Source of the DNA: JABWBJ01 sp036507855
Lineage (GTDB): Bacteria > Gemmatimonadota > Gemmatimonadetes > Gemmatimonadales > Gemmatimonadaceae
DNA length: 24,725 nucleotides
Direction of reading: 5' to 3'
NCBI GenBank assembly: GCA_036507855.1
Contig: DATCIJ010000182.1
Location: 1 to 24,725 of the forward strand
The translations under genes and the position numbers were made by a program. Positions 15,426-23,316 of this stretch are shown here, in pieces. The notes under the pieces were generated by a model. It did no database searches. It had not been told where the DNA came from and saw only the letters and a list, made by a program, of their open reading frames with translations. How positions within the stretch are numbered: position 1 is the first letter of the stretch; each line of letters starts with the position of its first letter.

Positions 15426-16088
15426 TCACTCGCGAGCGAGCAGTCCAAGTCGCAGGGCAAGCTGCACGTAGTCCGCCCGATGCGACAGACCAAGCTTCTC
15501 GTTGATGCGCTGCTTGTACGTATCCACCGTCTTGGGGCTGATGAACAGGCGCTCGCCGATCTCGGGAGCCGAGTAGCCCTGAGCCGTCAGTCGCAGCACA
15601 TCCCGCTCGCGCTCCGTGAGGCGCTCGAATTTCTCGCGGTCCTGCTGGTGAGGATCCTTCTTGGTCAGGCCCTTCGCCAGCACGCGAGCCGCTGCCGGCC
15701 GGACGTACACGTCGCCCTTGGCGACGGCGCGAACCGCGTCAATGAGCTCCCGATCGGCCGCGCTCTTCACGAGATACCCCGCGGCGCCTGCCTCGAGCAG
15801 CGGCACCAGGTAGTCCTCTTCCGGATGCATGGTGAGCACCAGCACGCGCGTCCCGTTCTTGCGGGCCACGAGTTCCTTGGTCGCGGTGATGCCATCCATC
15901 CCGACCATCGACAGGTCCATCACGACCACGTGTGGATGAAATCGCTCAACCAGCGCCAGCGCTTCCTCGCCGTTCTTGGCCTCGCCCACGACATCGATGT
16001 CTTTCGCGGTTCCCAGCACCGCCTTGAGGCCCGCGCGCACCACGGTGTGGTCGTCGGCGAGCACGACGCGAATCAGGTCTCCAGTCAT
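15426..16088 (-). CDS. NarL/FixJ-family response regulator
   Basis: 220 residues from the ATG at 16088. That start makes an ATGA overlap with the kinase stop and has GAGGG seven bases upstream; another ATG in frame at 16109 would add seven residues. The receiver domain (about 5-122) has Asp11-Asp12, phospho-acceptor Asp58 in VVVMDLSM, and Lys in GYLVKSA. The LuxR-type HTH (about 155-215) reads LTERERDVLRLTAQGYSAPE, then the recognition helix SPKTVDTYKQRI. It is a DNA-binding activator or repressor controlled by the kinase encoded just before it. Targets are unknown. Confidence 0.94.
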   Translation of the reverse strand: MTGDLIRVVLADDHTVVRAGLKAVLGTAKDIDVVGEAKNGEEALALVERFHPHVVVMDLSMVGMDGITATKELVARKNGTRVLVLTMHPEEDYLVPLLEAGAAGYLVKSAADRELIDAVRAVAKGDVYVRPAAARVLAKGLTKKDPHQQDREKFERLTERERDVLRLTAQGYSAPEIGERLFISPKTVDTYKQRINEKLGLSHRADYVQLALRLGLLARE

Positions 16089-17221
16089 TCCTCTGCCCTC
16101 GGTTTCCATGAGTTTCCGGTTCCAATTGTCGCGAGTCGTTCGGTAGGCGCAGGCGATGCCGCGCTCAGCGGCACTGTCGCGACCACTCGTGTTCCCCGTC
16201 CAGCATCGCTTTGAATCGTCAGGCGGCCGCCGACGAGGGCCGCCCTTTCGCGCATCGTGAACAGCCCCATTCCCGGCCGCCGGCGCTCGACATCGGCGGG
16301 AACGAACCCGATGCCGTCATCAATGATTTCGAGATCCGCTTCCGCGTTACTGACGTTGAGTCGGATTGAGATGGTCCTCGCCTGGGCGTGGCGCATGGCA
16401 TTTCCAGCAGCTTCCTGAGCCACGCGGTACAGGGCGGACGCGCACGCCGGATCGAGCGGTTCGACTTTCAGCGGGCCGATGTACTCCACCAGGCTGCTGC
16501 CCCGCTCCATCGACTCCCTGGCCAGCAGCTGGAGCGCGGCAACCAGTCCGAGATCGTCCAGAACGCGTGGGTGCACCGTGTGCGCGAGAAGGCGCACTTC
16601 GTCGAGAACGTCGCCGACGATGGCGCGAACCCGCGCGATCCGGCCATTGAGACGCGGATCGGCGTTCTCGCCGGCCAGTACGCTGAGCTCGAGAAGGAGC
16701 GCCGCCAGAGTCTGCGCCGTGGAATCGTGCAGTTCCCTCGCGATGCTCGCGCGCTCACGATCACCGGCCTCGATCACCTGCTTGGCGAGCGCGCGAAGCC
16801 TCGACCGATCCGCGCTCAGTCCGTCGAGGAGGATGTTGAGGGTATTGCCGACTCTCTGGATCCCGGCATCCGCGACCGAGGAGGACGGCACGCGAGCGTC
16901 GAGTTCACCTTGCCAGACACGGCGCGCCGTCTGCTCGAGTTCGTTCAAGGGGCGAAGCGCGATGACCACCAGCGTCGCGTTGACCACCAGGCCCAAGCCC
17001 AGGGAGGCGAGCAGGACCAGCCAAAGCCTCGTGGCTTGCCCGTCGGTTCCGCCGTGGAGCGCGACCAGCAGAGCCGCCGTGACGATGAACGCGTTGGCCC
17101 CGGCGATTTTCGCGACCAGGGGCACGCGCAGCAGCGTGACGATCCAGGCGGGGAGATACGATGCCGACTCTCTCCGCCCCGTCAGCGTTTTCGGTAGTAT
17201 CGCCACGGGGGTTTCCTTCAC
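16085..17221 (-). CDS. NarX/DesK-type sensor histidine kinase (HisKA_3)
   Basis: 378 residues from GTG 17221, which is preceded by GAGGAG. The frame allows an ATG at 17251, but that ATG sits in a hairpin. Two TM segments (about 42-56 and 66-88) are separated by only a short periplasmic loop (HGGTDGQATRLW), then HAMP (about 89-140), HisKA_3 with His165 in RERASIARELHDSTAQ, and HATPase (IIDDGIGF, GMGLFTMRERAALVGG). The asparagine box is AGNAMRHAQA. The very short outer loop suggests membrane- or cytoplasm-side sensing. It is translationally coupled to the response regulator, so the two form one system. Confidence 0.93.
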   Translation of the reverse strand: MKETPVAILPKTLTGRRESASYLPAWIVTLLRVPLVAKIAGANAFIVTAALLVALHGGTDGQATRLWLVLLASLGLGLVVNATLVVIALRPLNELEQTARRVWQGELDARVPSSSVADAGIQRVGNTLNILLDGLSADRSRLRALAKQVIEAGDRERASIARELHDSTAQTLAALLLELSVLAGENADPRLNGRIARVRAIVGDVLDEVRLLAHTVHPRVLDDLGLVAALQLLARESMERGSSLVEYIGPLKVEPLDPACASALYRVAQEAAGNAMRHAQARTISIRLNVSNAEADLEIIDDGIGFVPADVERRRPGMGLFTMRERAALVGGRLTIQSDAGRGTRVVATVPLSAASPAPTERLATIGTGNSWKPRAEE

Positions 17222-17240
17222 AACGCTCCTCGCTGCCTGC

Positions 17241-17296
17241 GACCCTGTCATCCTGAGAGAGAGCCTAAAGGCTCCTGGGGACCAGAGATGACGGTC
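17241..17296. promoter_or_regulatory. Nested palindrome upstream of the two-component operon
   Basis: The outer arms GACC-CT-GTCATC and GATGAC-GGTC pair over 10 bp with a 2-base bulge. The inner stem is GAGCC-TAAA-GGCTC (17261-17274). It lies 20 bp upstream of the chosen kinase start, in the 245-bp gap between divergent genes. It could be a leader hairpin or a REP-like repeat, since GTCATCCTGAG-type sequences are common extragenic repeats in bacteria. I see no clear promoter boxes elsewhere in this gap. Confidence 0.4.
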
Positions 17297-17466
17297 GGAC
17301 CCTCATGAATTCGTCGGGAATTCCCCTACGTGACGCGTTTCCTGTACCGTGGACACCTGATTCGTCGCCGTTTCCGGCTGAGTCAGGCATCCCGGGCTTG
17401 CCGCTGACCATGCCGGAGTCTCAGTTGGGGCCAATGGTTCCCCACCCCTGAGCCCATGAAGAGTCG

Positions 17467-18726
17467 ATGGACGAAACCGTAGCGCGCCTTCTCGTGGCTG
17501 CTCTCGCTGGACTGGCGGTTGGGCTGGAGCGCGAATGGTCGGGACACGCGAGCGGTCCGCTGGCCAGGTTCGCCGGACTACGCACGTTCTTCCTGATCGG
17601 GGCACTGGGAGGGGTGGCCGGCACTCTGATCAGCCAAGGCGCGGGCGCGGCCGGGGCGGTCCTGCTGGCCGGCGCGTGCTCTCTGGTGGTCGCCGCCTAT
17701 GTCCTGGCGGCGCGCCCCGGGGGGCACACCATCGAAGGCACGACGGAGGTCGCCGCGCTGATGGTGCTCGCGTTAGGCGTCCTGGCCGGACTGGGATTCC
17801 TCGAGCTGGCCAGCGGGTCCACGGCCGTCATGGTGCTCGCGCTCAGCGAGAAGGAACGAATGCGCGAATTCGTATCGCGGATCGGCGAGGCAGATCTGCG
17901 CGCCGGCTTGCAGTTCGCCGTCCTGGCACTGGTGGTGCTTCCGTTGCTTCCCTCCGGCGCCTACGGCCCGCTGGGGGGCATCGATCCGCGAGGCCTGTGG
18001 ATCGTGGTGTTGTTCTTCTCGGCGCTCAACTTTGCCGGTTATCTCGCGCGGCGCGCCATCGGGCCCGGGCGCGGTTACGGTGTGACCGGCCTGTTGGGCG
18101 GGCTCGTCTCGTCCACCGCCGTGACATTCCAGTTCTCGCGACTGAGCCGGGAAGACCGATCGCTCGCCGCGGGCCTCGCCCTGGGTGTGGTCGGAGCGAG
18201 CACCGTCCTTCTGCCGCGCGTCGTGGTCGTCAGCGCGGTCCTGAACGCCAGCGTCGCTCGTGCCCTGCTCCCCTACCTGCTTCCACCGTTCATCGTGGGA
18301 CTGGCGCTCCTTTCGTTTGCAGCGGCGAGGCACTGGGGCGAGGACCAGGAGGCTCGCAAGGCTGACAGCATCAAGTCTCCATTGCGCCTTGTTTCCGCGA
18401 TCAGGATGGCTCTGGCGCTTCAGGTCTCGCTCATGCTCATCTCCTGGGTGAGCACGAATATCGGCCGGGGCGGAGTACTGGCGTCGGCTGCCCTGTTGGG
18501 CCTCACGGACATGGACGCCCTGACGCTTTCAATGAACCGGCTCGGCTCGACGCCGGACCGCGTTCAGCTTGCCGCGCACGCCATCGCCATCGGTCTCCTC
18601 GGCAATGGCGCGCTCAAGGTGGTGCTGGCGTTCGCGATGGGCGGGCCGGGATACCGTCGCCTGGCGACAGCGGGATTGCTGGCCCTCATGGCGACCGGCG
18701 CTGGCGCGCTCTGGCTCCTCTGGTAA
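17467..18726 (+). CDS. MgtC/SapB-type and DUF4010 integral membrane protein
   Basis: 419 residues, about a dozen hydrophobic segments. The N-terminal third (residues 5-145) matches the MgtC/SapB domain: LLVAALAGLAVGLEREWSGH, AGLRTFFLIGALGG and ALSEKERMREFV. The rest resembles DUF4010 (YGVTGLLGGLVSSTAVTFQF, then TDMDALTLSMNRL). MgtC relatives help cells survive low magnesium; DUF4010 proteins are uncharacterised membrane proteins, possibly transporters. It stands alone, divergent from the sensor kinase and convergent with the stress protein, with a strong hairpin after its stop. Leu in VLALGVLA uses TTA inside the 9-mer at 17770. Confidence 0.88.
   Translation: MDETVARLLVAALAGLAVGLEREWSGHASGPLARFAGLRTFFLIGALGGVAGTLISQGAGAAGAVLLAGACSLVVAAYVLAARPGGHTIEGTTEVAALMVLALGVLAGLGFLELASGSTAVMVLALSEKERMREFVSRIGEADLRAGLQFAVLALVVLPLLPSGAYGPLGGIDPRGLWIVVLFFSALNFAGYLARRAIGPGRGYGVTGLLGGLVSSTAVTFQFSRLSREDRSLAAGLALGVVGASTVLLPRVVVVSAVLNASVARALLPYLLPPFIVGLALLSFAAARHWGEDQEARKADSIKSPLRLVSAIRMALALQVSLMLISWVSTNIGRGGVLASAALLGLTDMDALTLSMNRLGSTPDRVQLAAHAIAIGLLGNGALKVVLAFAMGGPGYRRLATAGLLALMATGAGALWLLW
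17770..17778 (+). repeat. GCGTTAGGC motif, coding copy in the MgtC/DUF4010 gene
   Basis: An exact copy, again read as GCG-TTA-GGC (Ala-Leu-Gly) and again followed by GTCCTG, as in the permease copy at 2121. Confidence 0.6.
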
Positions 18727-18730
18727 GCCA

Positions 18731-18760
18731 GAGGCGTCGCGCCTCACGACGCGACGCCTC
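18731..18760. terminator. Perfect 11-bp hairpin between convergent genes
   Basis: GAGGCGTCGCG (18731-18741), an 8-base loop, then CGCGACGCCTC (18750-18760). It fills the 51-bp gap between two converging stops and is symmetric, so it can serve both transcripts. No T-run follows, as expected for a GC-rich host that may use L-shaped terminators. Confidence 0.7.
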
Positions 18761-18775
18761 CTCACGAATCGGACT

Positions 18776-18784
18776 GCCTAACGC
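18776..18784 (-). repeat. GCGTTAGGC motif at the stress-protein stop codon
   Basis: An exact reverse-strand copy whose TAG is the stop codon of the universal stress protein gene. Confidence 0.6.
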
Positions 18785-20067
18785 GCGAGCGCGAGAATGG
18801 TCTGGCCCGCGCCGTGCATGATCCGCAGGATCCAGTCGCGCCCCTTCTCGTCACGCAGGATGTCGATCCCGGTGACGCCACCGATCCCGCGCGTCAGGTG
18901 CCTGCCGGTACCTTCGAAATCGCCCAGCATGATCTCGACGCGTTCATCGTGATGGTCCCAGGCCGCGCCAAGGAACGGATAATCGTGTTCCTGGGCCTGA
19001 GCGCCCAACTCCGGATCGTCCACCTCGAGCGAGGCCAGCCGGCCGATGTTCCGCTTCGTGAACGCTTCCAGTTCGCCTGCCCAATCGGCGGTCGCAATCC
19101 GCGCGCGGTCCGCCGATGGCGGCCACGTGAGTTGGCGGTCGCCGGGCCCCACCGGAACCGCAAGAACGGCGCATTGAGCGCCACGAAGAATCCCGGTCGC
19201 GGTGCTGCCGACCAGAATCCGGTCAACCAGACCCGCCCCGCGACTGCCGGTGACGATGAGGTCCGCCTGGGTGGAACGCGCAAACTCCAGGATCTCGCGC
19301 GAGGGCTTTCCGTTGCGCGCGACCGTTTCAACAGGGACCGTTGCCGGCAGACCCAGCTCCGCCTCGACCCGCCCAAACGCCGGTCCGACGCCTTCGCCGA
19401 ACAGCGACATCCAGGCAGCGAACGCCTCCGGCTGCAACTCCAACCGTGGTGCGACGTGCACCAGGTACACCATGGTGGCCGTGTCGATGAGGGCAAACGC
19501 CTTTCGCGCGGCCTTTACGCTGGCGACGCTGAAGTCGGTGGCGACAACCACTCGCCGCGGGAGGTGCGCAAAATCAGGCGGCACCGCCAGAACGGGCGCC
19601 CGCGCCACGCGCAATGCGTGAAGCGCGGTCTCGCCGCCAAAGAGGCGATCGAGAAGCTCGTGGTGGCCCAACCCCACGACAATGAGACGCGCCTTCAGTT
19701 CACGAGCGGCCCGCGCGATGGTCGCCGGCGGATCGCCGTCGCGAACCTCGACCTTCCACTTGCTGCCGAGCGTATTCGCCTGTTCGACCTGCGCGCGAAC
19801 GCGCTCCTTCAAGGCCAGACGGCGCGATTCATCGGAGTCGATCGGAGGGATCAGCATGCCGTAGTCGGCCGCGACCAGCGGCAGGCCTTCGAGCACAGCC
19901 AGCACGACCACCTCGGCTCCGGTATGCCGTTCCAGCATCGAGGCCGCTCGCAGAGCAGCCTCTGCAGACGCCGTTCCGTCCGTCGCCACGAGGATCGGAC
20001 CGAGCGTTGTTGCGTCATTGACTACCGACTGGAGGCCCGCTTCGGGCGTTTCCGTCGCGGTGATCAT
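18778..20067 (-). CDS. Tandem universal stress protein with C-terminal DUF5335-like domain
   Basis: 429 residues. GGAGGTG, four bases before the ATG, is the strongest ribosome site in the window. The first Usp domain (about 22-163) has the fold but a degenerate nucleotide loop (GLGHHELLDRLFGGET). The second (about 168-305) keeps the G-x2-G-x9-G-S/T loop (GSRGAGLVDRILVGST) and so probably binds ATP. Residues about 325-425 (AGELEAFTKRN, RVEIMLGDFEG, HLTRGIGGVTGIDI) resemble DUF5335, a small domain of unknown function. The protein should be cytoplasmic and act in stress or energy-starvation survival. Fusion of two Usp domains is common; the added third domain is less so. Confidence 0.85.
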   Translation of the reverse strand: MITATETPEAGLQSVVNDATTLGPILVATDGTASAEAALRAASMLERHTGAEVVVLAVLEGLPLVAADYGMLIPPIDSDESRRLALKERVRAQVEQANTLGSKWKVEVRDGDPPATIARAARELKARLIVVGLGHHELLDRLFGGETALHALRVARAPVLAVPPDFAHLPRRVVVATDFSVASVKAARKAFALIDTATMVYLVHVAPRLELQPEAFAAWMSLFGEGVGPAFGRVEAELGLPATVPVETVARNGKPSREILEFARSTQADLIVTGSRGAGLVDRILVGSTATGILRGAQCAVLAVPVGPGDRQLTWPPSADRARIATADWAGELEAFTKRNIGRLASLEVDDPELGAQAQEHDYPFLGAAWDHHDERVEIMLGDFEGTGRHLTRGIGGVTGIDILRDEKGRDWILRIMHGAGQTILALAR

Positions 20068-20183
20068 GGGTCACCTCCACAGGGAAGAGCTACCATCGGG
20101 AGCCGGACGGATCCCGACATCAGCAATGTCCAGTGGGGTCGCCCGGGCCAGTGTCCGTCCCGATACTCAATGTGTGTACTCCA

Positions 20184-20204
20184 CCTGACGATGGTTCCGT
20201 CAGG
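20184..20204. promoter_or_regulatory. Inverted repeat upstream of the stress-protein gene
   Basis: CCTGACG, 7-base spacer, CGTCAGG: a perfect 7-bp dyad within the 226-bp gap between the cytochrome operon end and the stress-protein start. It may be an operator or a weak terminator hairpin for the cytochrome operon. I see nothing else in this gap. Confidence 0.35.
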
Positions 20205-20293
20205 GATTTCCCCATGAGGCCGTTTGTCCCCAACGGTCGGCGCTGCCACGTGGCCCGTCGAGCGACGAACTCGCGACGCCGAATGGCGCGGCC

Positions 20294-21850
20294 CTAACGT
20301 CGCCCCGGGACCTGCAGGTGGCACATCAGGCACTGCGTGGCGTTGCGGCTGGACAGGCGCTCGGCGCGGAACCCTGGGCCGTGAGGATTCACTCCCCACC
20401 CGATCGTTGAGTGGCAAGTCATGCAGTCGCGTTGTGCATGGCAGGTGGCGCAACTCTGAAGTCCCTGCCGCGCCGCGCGCCCGTGCTGGAGCAGCCAAAG
20501 CGGCTGCGCATCGTGGAAAGCCACGTCGAGCCGGCCCTTCGACGCCAGTCCCGACTCGCGGTGACAGCTCCGGCAGAACAGCTCCGCGTTATGACAGGAC
20601 GAGCATTCGGTTTCGCGCCCGTACGAGTCTGCGGCGTGTCGCTGCACGAAGTTGGCCGCGTGGAAGCGACGCGTCCCTTCCCCGGCGTGACAATCGGAGC
20701 AGAATCGTTGTTCGTGGCAGCCCGCGCAGGAAAGCGCTCCCGCGGACGCCTCGACACCGTGTGTGCCGCGGACATTGGCGCCGTGCACGCGCACGATCCT
20801 GGGCAGGGCGGCGTCTGTGTCGCCACGCGCGGTGAGTAGTGGCGAGGCAGCGCGAAGACGCACTGGTTGCAGGCGGAGTAGAACGCCCGGGGCGCCGCCA
20901 CGTTCGGCCAGCGGAAGGCGCGCCAGCACGTCGGAGGCGCCCGATCCAATGTGGCAGGTGGTGCAACTCGGGCGCGCATGGCACGCGCCGCATCGATCGA
21001 CATTGGCACGAGCCAGCGTGCCGTGGCCTCGATCGAACGCGTCGGCGTGATGATCCGCGGGCACCGGGTACACCGCCGGTCGACCCGCCATGAGACGCGC
21101 CACGCGGGCGTCGCGCCCCAGTGCGGCGATCACCGGCTGCGTGGCCGCGTTCACGTGGCAGCGGGCGCAGGATTCCCGCGCATGGCACACCGCGCAACTG
21201 GCGGCAGCGACGGGCGTCGCCGGCTGGTGAGCAGCGGCGAAGTCCGCCTGTTCATGTGAGACCGGCCTGGGCAGCGCGGCGATACGCTCCGACGTGAGCG
21301 CCGGAGCCGCGGTAAGCGGCACATGGCACACCGCGCATCGGTTGTCATCGGCCAGGTGGTTCGTGGCGCGATGGGTGTGGCAGCCGAGGCACGTCGCGGG
21401 CTCCGCCCGATGCACCGCCATGCGGGGTGTGCCGGCGGCGCCATGACAGGAAACGCAGGACCGGCCGGTCGAGTCCACATCGCGCCCATGAGCGGCATGG
21501 GAGAACCGCAGCAGGCCCTGCCCACGCGCCACGTACCGCCATGAGACGACTCTCTCGTCCGTGCCGTTGTGGCATTCGCGACATGAGGCTTCGCTCGGCA
21601 TCGATGTCGCCGCATCGCCGCCTGGTATCCCGGCATGGCAACTCTCGCATAACGGGAACAGCCGCTCGTGGCGCTGGTGCGGGAAGCCGCCTTGACCACC
21701 ACGCTGGGCGTACCCGGTGCTTCCGAGCAGTGAAAGGGCGAGCGCGACGAGTGCCGTTCCAACTATTCTCGTCAAGCAGGTCAGGTCAGGCCTGTGTCTG
21801 CGAGCGCTTGGTGAAACAAGTTGGAACGGCACGAGGCCGACGCGGTTCAT
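20294..21850 (-). CDS. Periplasmic 16-haem c-type cytochrome with repeat-derived signal peptide
   Basis: 518 residues from the ATG at 21850, fixed by an ATGA overlap with the barrel gene. After the signal (h-region TALVALALSLLG, likely cleavage after STGYA) I count 16 CxxCH haem motifs from CESCH to CLMCH; several come in close pairs (CAVCH/CARCH, CGACH/CTTCH, CAGCH/CSDCH, CSSCH/CRSCH, CATCH/CMTCH). Many extra His residues could serve as second axial ligands. It is exported and matured as a cytochrome c and most likely carries electrons in the periplasm or through the neighbouring barrel. Codons 7-34 derive from the 82-bp palindromic element plus 2 bp. The stop codon lies in a CGTTAGG core. 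Confidence 0.93.
   Translation of the reverse strand: MNRVGLVPFQLVSPSARRHRPDLTCLTRIVGTALVALALSLLGSTGYAQRGGQGGFPHQRHERLFPLCESCHAGIPGGDAATSMPSEASCRECHNGTDERVVSWRYVARGQGLLRFSHAAHGRDVDSTGRSCVSCHGAAGTPRMAVHRAEPATCLGCHTHRATNHLADDNRCAVCHVPLTAAPALTSERIAALPRPVSHEQADFAAAHQPATPVAAASCAVCHARESCARCHVNAATQPVIAALGRDARVARLMAGRPAVYPVPADHHADAFDRGHGTLARANVDRCGACHARPSCTTCHIGSGASDVLARLPLAERGGAPGVLLRLQPVRLRAASPLLTARGDTDAALPRIVRVHGANVRGTHGVEASAGALSCAGCHEQRFCSDCHAGEGTRRFHAANFVQRHAADSYGRETECSSCHNAELFCRSCHRESGLASKGRLDVAFHDAQPLWLLQHGRAARQGLQSCATCHAQRDCMTCHSTIGWGVNPHGPGFRAERLSSRNATQCLMCHLQVPGRR
21749..21834 (-). mobile_element. 82-bp palindromic MITE-like element, copy B, inserted in signal-peptide codons
   Basis: The core 21751-21832 has GTGCCGTTCCAAC ends as perfect inverted repeats, with GA directly repeated on both sides. 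It is oriented opposite to copy A on the map. In the gene's direction it adds 84 bp (82 plus the 2-bp duplication), exactly 28 codons, beginning VPFQLVSP and ending VGTAL. Removing it restores an ordinary signal peptide, MNRVGLVALALSLLGSTGYA. Confidence 0.82.
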
Positions 21851-23316
21851 GGCGCGCTCCGCGTCACACGGGTTCCCGGGTCGCGACCGACGGTCCATTC
21901 CAGGCGCAGCGAGAAGCGTCGCTGGCTCCAGTCGGGCGATGAGCCGCTGCCGCTCTGGTGATGGGCATGCAATGCGGCGTCCACGACCAGTCGCGCGTCG
22001 GCGCCAATCCGGGTGCCTCCCTCCAGGCGCAGTCCATTCACGCGACCCGTGCCGACCCTGAACTCGTAGATGTGCTGCAGCGCGGTCGCCGCGACACCGA
22101 GCCAGCGGGACTCGTCAGGCATCCACCGGGCTCCGGCCACGACGTCGCTGCGCGACGCGCCAAACCCGATGTCGACGTCATAGTCGGCATGGAAGAGCCA
22201 GCGCTCGTCAGGCAGCCATTCGGCGCCGGCGCCTGCCCGCCACCCATCATCCTTCAGCGGCGTGGACTCGAGGCCTCCGCTGGTTTCATCGTAGCGGCGG
22301 CGGCCACCGCGCGCGTCGAGTCCCAGAGCACCCGATGCGCTGCGCCAGGCCAGGGTGGCTCGCGCCTCGTCGAACGCGACCGGCGAGAACACGCCCCAGA
22401 TGGTCCACGCCTCGAAGAACGGGCGGTGGCGGCGCGCCTCGACGGAAGCGGTGAGACCGGAGGAAAGCGGCCGCGCCACCTGCAGTCGAGCCTCATTCAC
22501 CTCTCGCGCGCTGACGTCCCAGGCCACCGAGAAGTCGGCGGACGCCCCGAAGGCGCGCCACGACGCGTCGGCCCCGATGCGTTCCGAGTACAGCCCGGCG
22601 TGATCGGCGCGGATGACGCGCTGCCACGTCGCGCCGGCGGCGCCCCGGGTTCCCAACGGTGTGCTCGCGGCCAGTCCCAGGAGCCATCCGTTCTCGTCAG
22701 GCGGCAGGTCGTCGAGCGACCCGAGCTCCGGTCCGGTGACCGGCTCGTTCAACCCGGCGACGAGACTCCGGCCCCCGAACGCCTCGATGCGGACCCGTCC
22801 GCGCCGCAGCAACAGTGACCCGCCGTCATAGTTGTAGACGCCGAGTCCTCCTGTCGCCCACTGCCGCCCGAGGCGGGCGCGGGTCGCGCCGCGATCGATC
22901 TCGAGCCACACCTCGATCGCGTCGAAAGAATCGTCCGCCCGTGGCCACGACAGGCCCGAACTGCCGAGCGAACTGCGGGCGCGAACATGTGCATGAATGC
23001 TGATGCCTTCACCGAGCCCCCAGGCCACGGCGCGGAGGTCCTGCACCAGCGGAGTCGCCAGCTCGCGCTCTCCGGAACTCCGGAACCGGCAGTACGAGTC
23101 ACCTTCGATGCAGCGCACCAGCCGGCCGTCCGCCCGCGCGCGATACGGACCCGTGCCGGACGCCTCGCCGACCGGCACACTGTCGTCGACCAGGGGCCGC
23201 AGGTCGACCGCCTGCATCGACGTCACGCCGGTGATGCGAACGCCCTGGGCACGGGCGGAAGTCACCGGAAGCAACCCGGCGATGCCTAACGCGGCCACGA
23301 CCCGGAGTCGCGTCAT
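21847..23316 (-). CDS. Outer-membrane beta-barrel protein of a cytochrome operon (porin-cytochrome type)
   Basis: 489 residues from the ATG at 23316, chosen because it makes an ATGA overlap with the upstream cytochrome and opens with a clear signal peptide (MTRLRVVAALGIAGLLP, cleavage after SARA). The mature part is rich in alternating polar/hydrophobic strands (for example ARLGRQWATGGLGVYNYD, RVRIEAFGGRS, FHADYDVDIGFG, RRFSLRLEWTVG), as in a barrel of some 20 strands. There is a Cys pair (CIEGDSYC) but no CxxCH, so it carries no haem. Between two multihaem cytochromes the likely role is the sheath of an electron conduit, as MtrB is for MtrA. Direct similarity to MtrB/PioB is not evident by eye. 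Other roles, such as a plain porin, remain possible. Confidence 0.75.
   Translation of the reverse strand: MTRLRVVAALGIAGLLPVTSARAQGVRITGVTSMQAVDLRPLVDDSVPVGEASGTGPYRARADGRLVRCIEGDSYCRFRSSGERELATPLVQDLRAVAWGLGEGISIHAHVRARSSLGSSGLSWPRADDSFDAIEVWLEIDRGATRARLGRQWATGGLGVYNYDGGSLLLRRGRVRIEAFGGRSLVAGLNEPVTGPELGSLDDLPPDENGWLLGLAASTPLGTRGAAGATWQRVIRADHAGLYSERIGADASWRAFGASADFSVAWDVSAREVNEARLQVARPLSSGLTASVEARRHRPFFEAWTIWGVFSPVAFDEARATLAWRSASGALGLDARGGRRRYDETSGGLESTPLKDDGWRAGAGAEWLPDERWLFHADYDVDIGFGASRSDVVAGARWMPDESRWLGVAATALQHIYEFRVGTGRVNGLRLEGGTRIGADARLVVDAALHAHHQSGSGSSPDWSQRRFSLRLEWTVGRDPGTRVTRSAP
23284..23292 (-). repeat. GCGTTAGGC motif in the barrel protein's signal-peptide codons
   Basis: An exact reverse-strand copy read as GCG-TTA-GGC, encoding Ala-Leu-Gly in the hydrophobic core of the signal peptide. 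Confidence 0.6.

Noticed and set aside
16117..16135. CCGGTTCCAATTGTCGC as a possible third copy of the palindromic element
   Set aside because: Only about 10 bases match and there is no inverted partner nearby; it lies in ordinary kinase coding sequence.
16388..17291. Long + strand open frames opposite the NarX-type kinase
   Set aside because: The kinase motifs on the other strand are complete; the antisense translations show no domain.
18814..20217. A 467-codon + strand open frame
   Set aside because: Antisense to the universal stress protein gene, with Arg/His/Gln-rich composition typical of shadows in GC-rich DNA.
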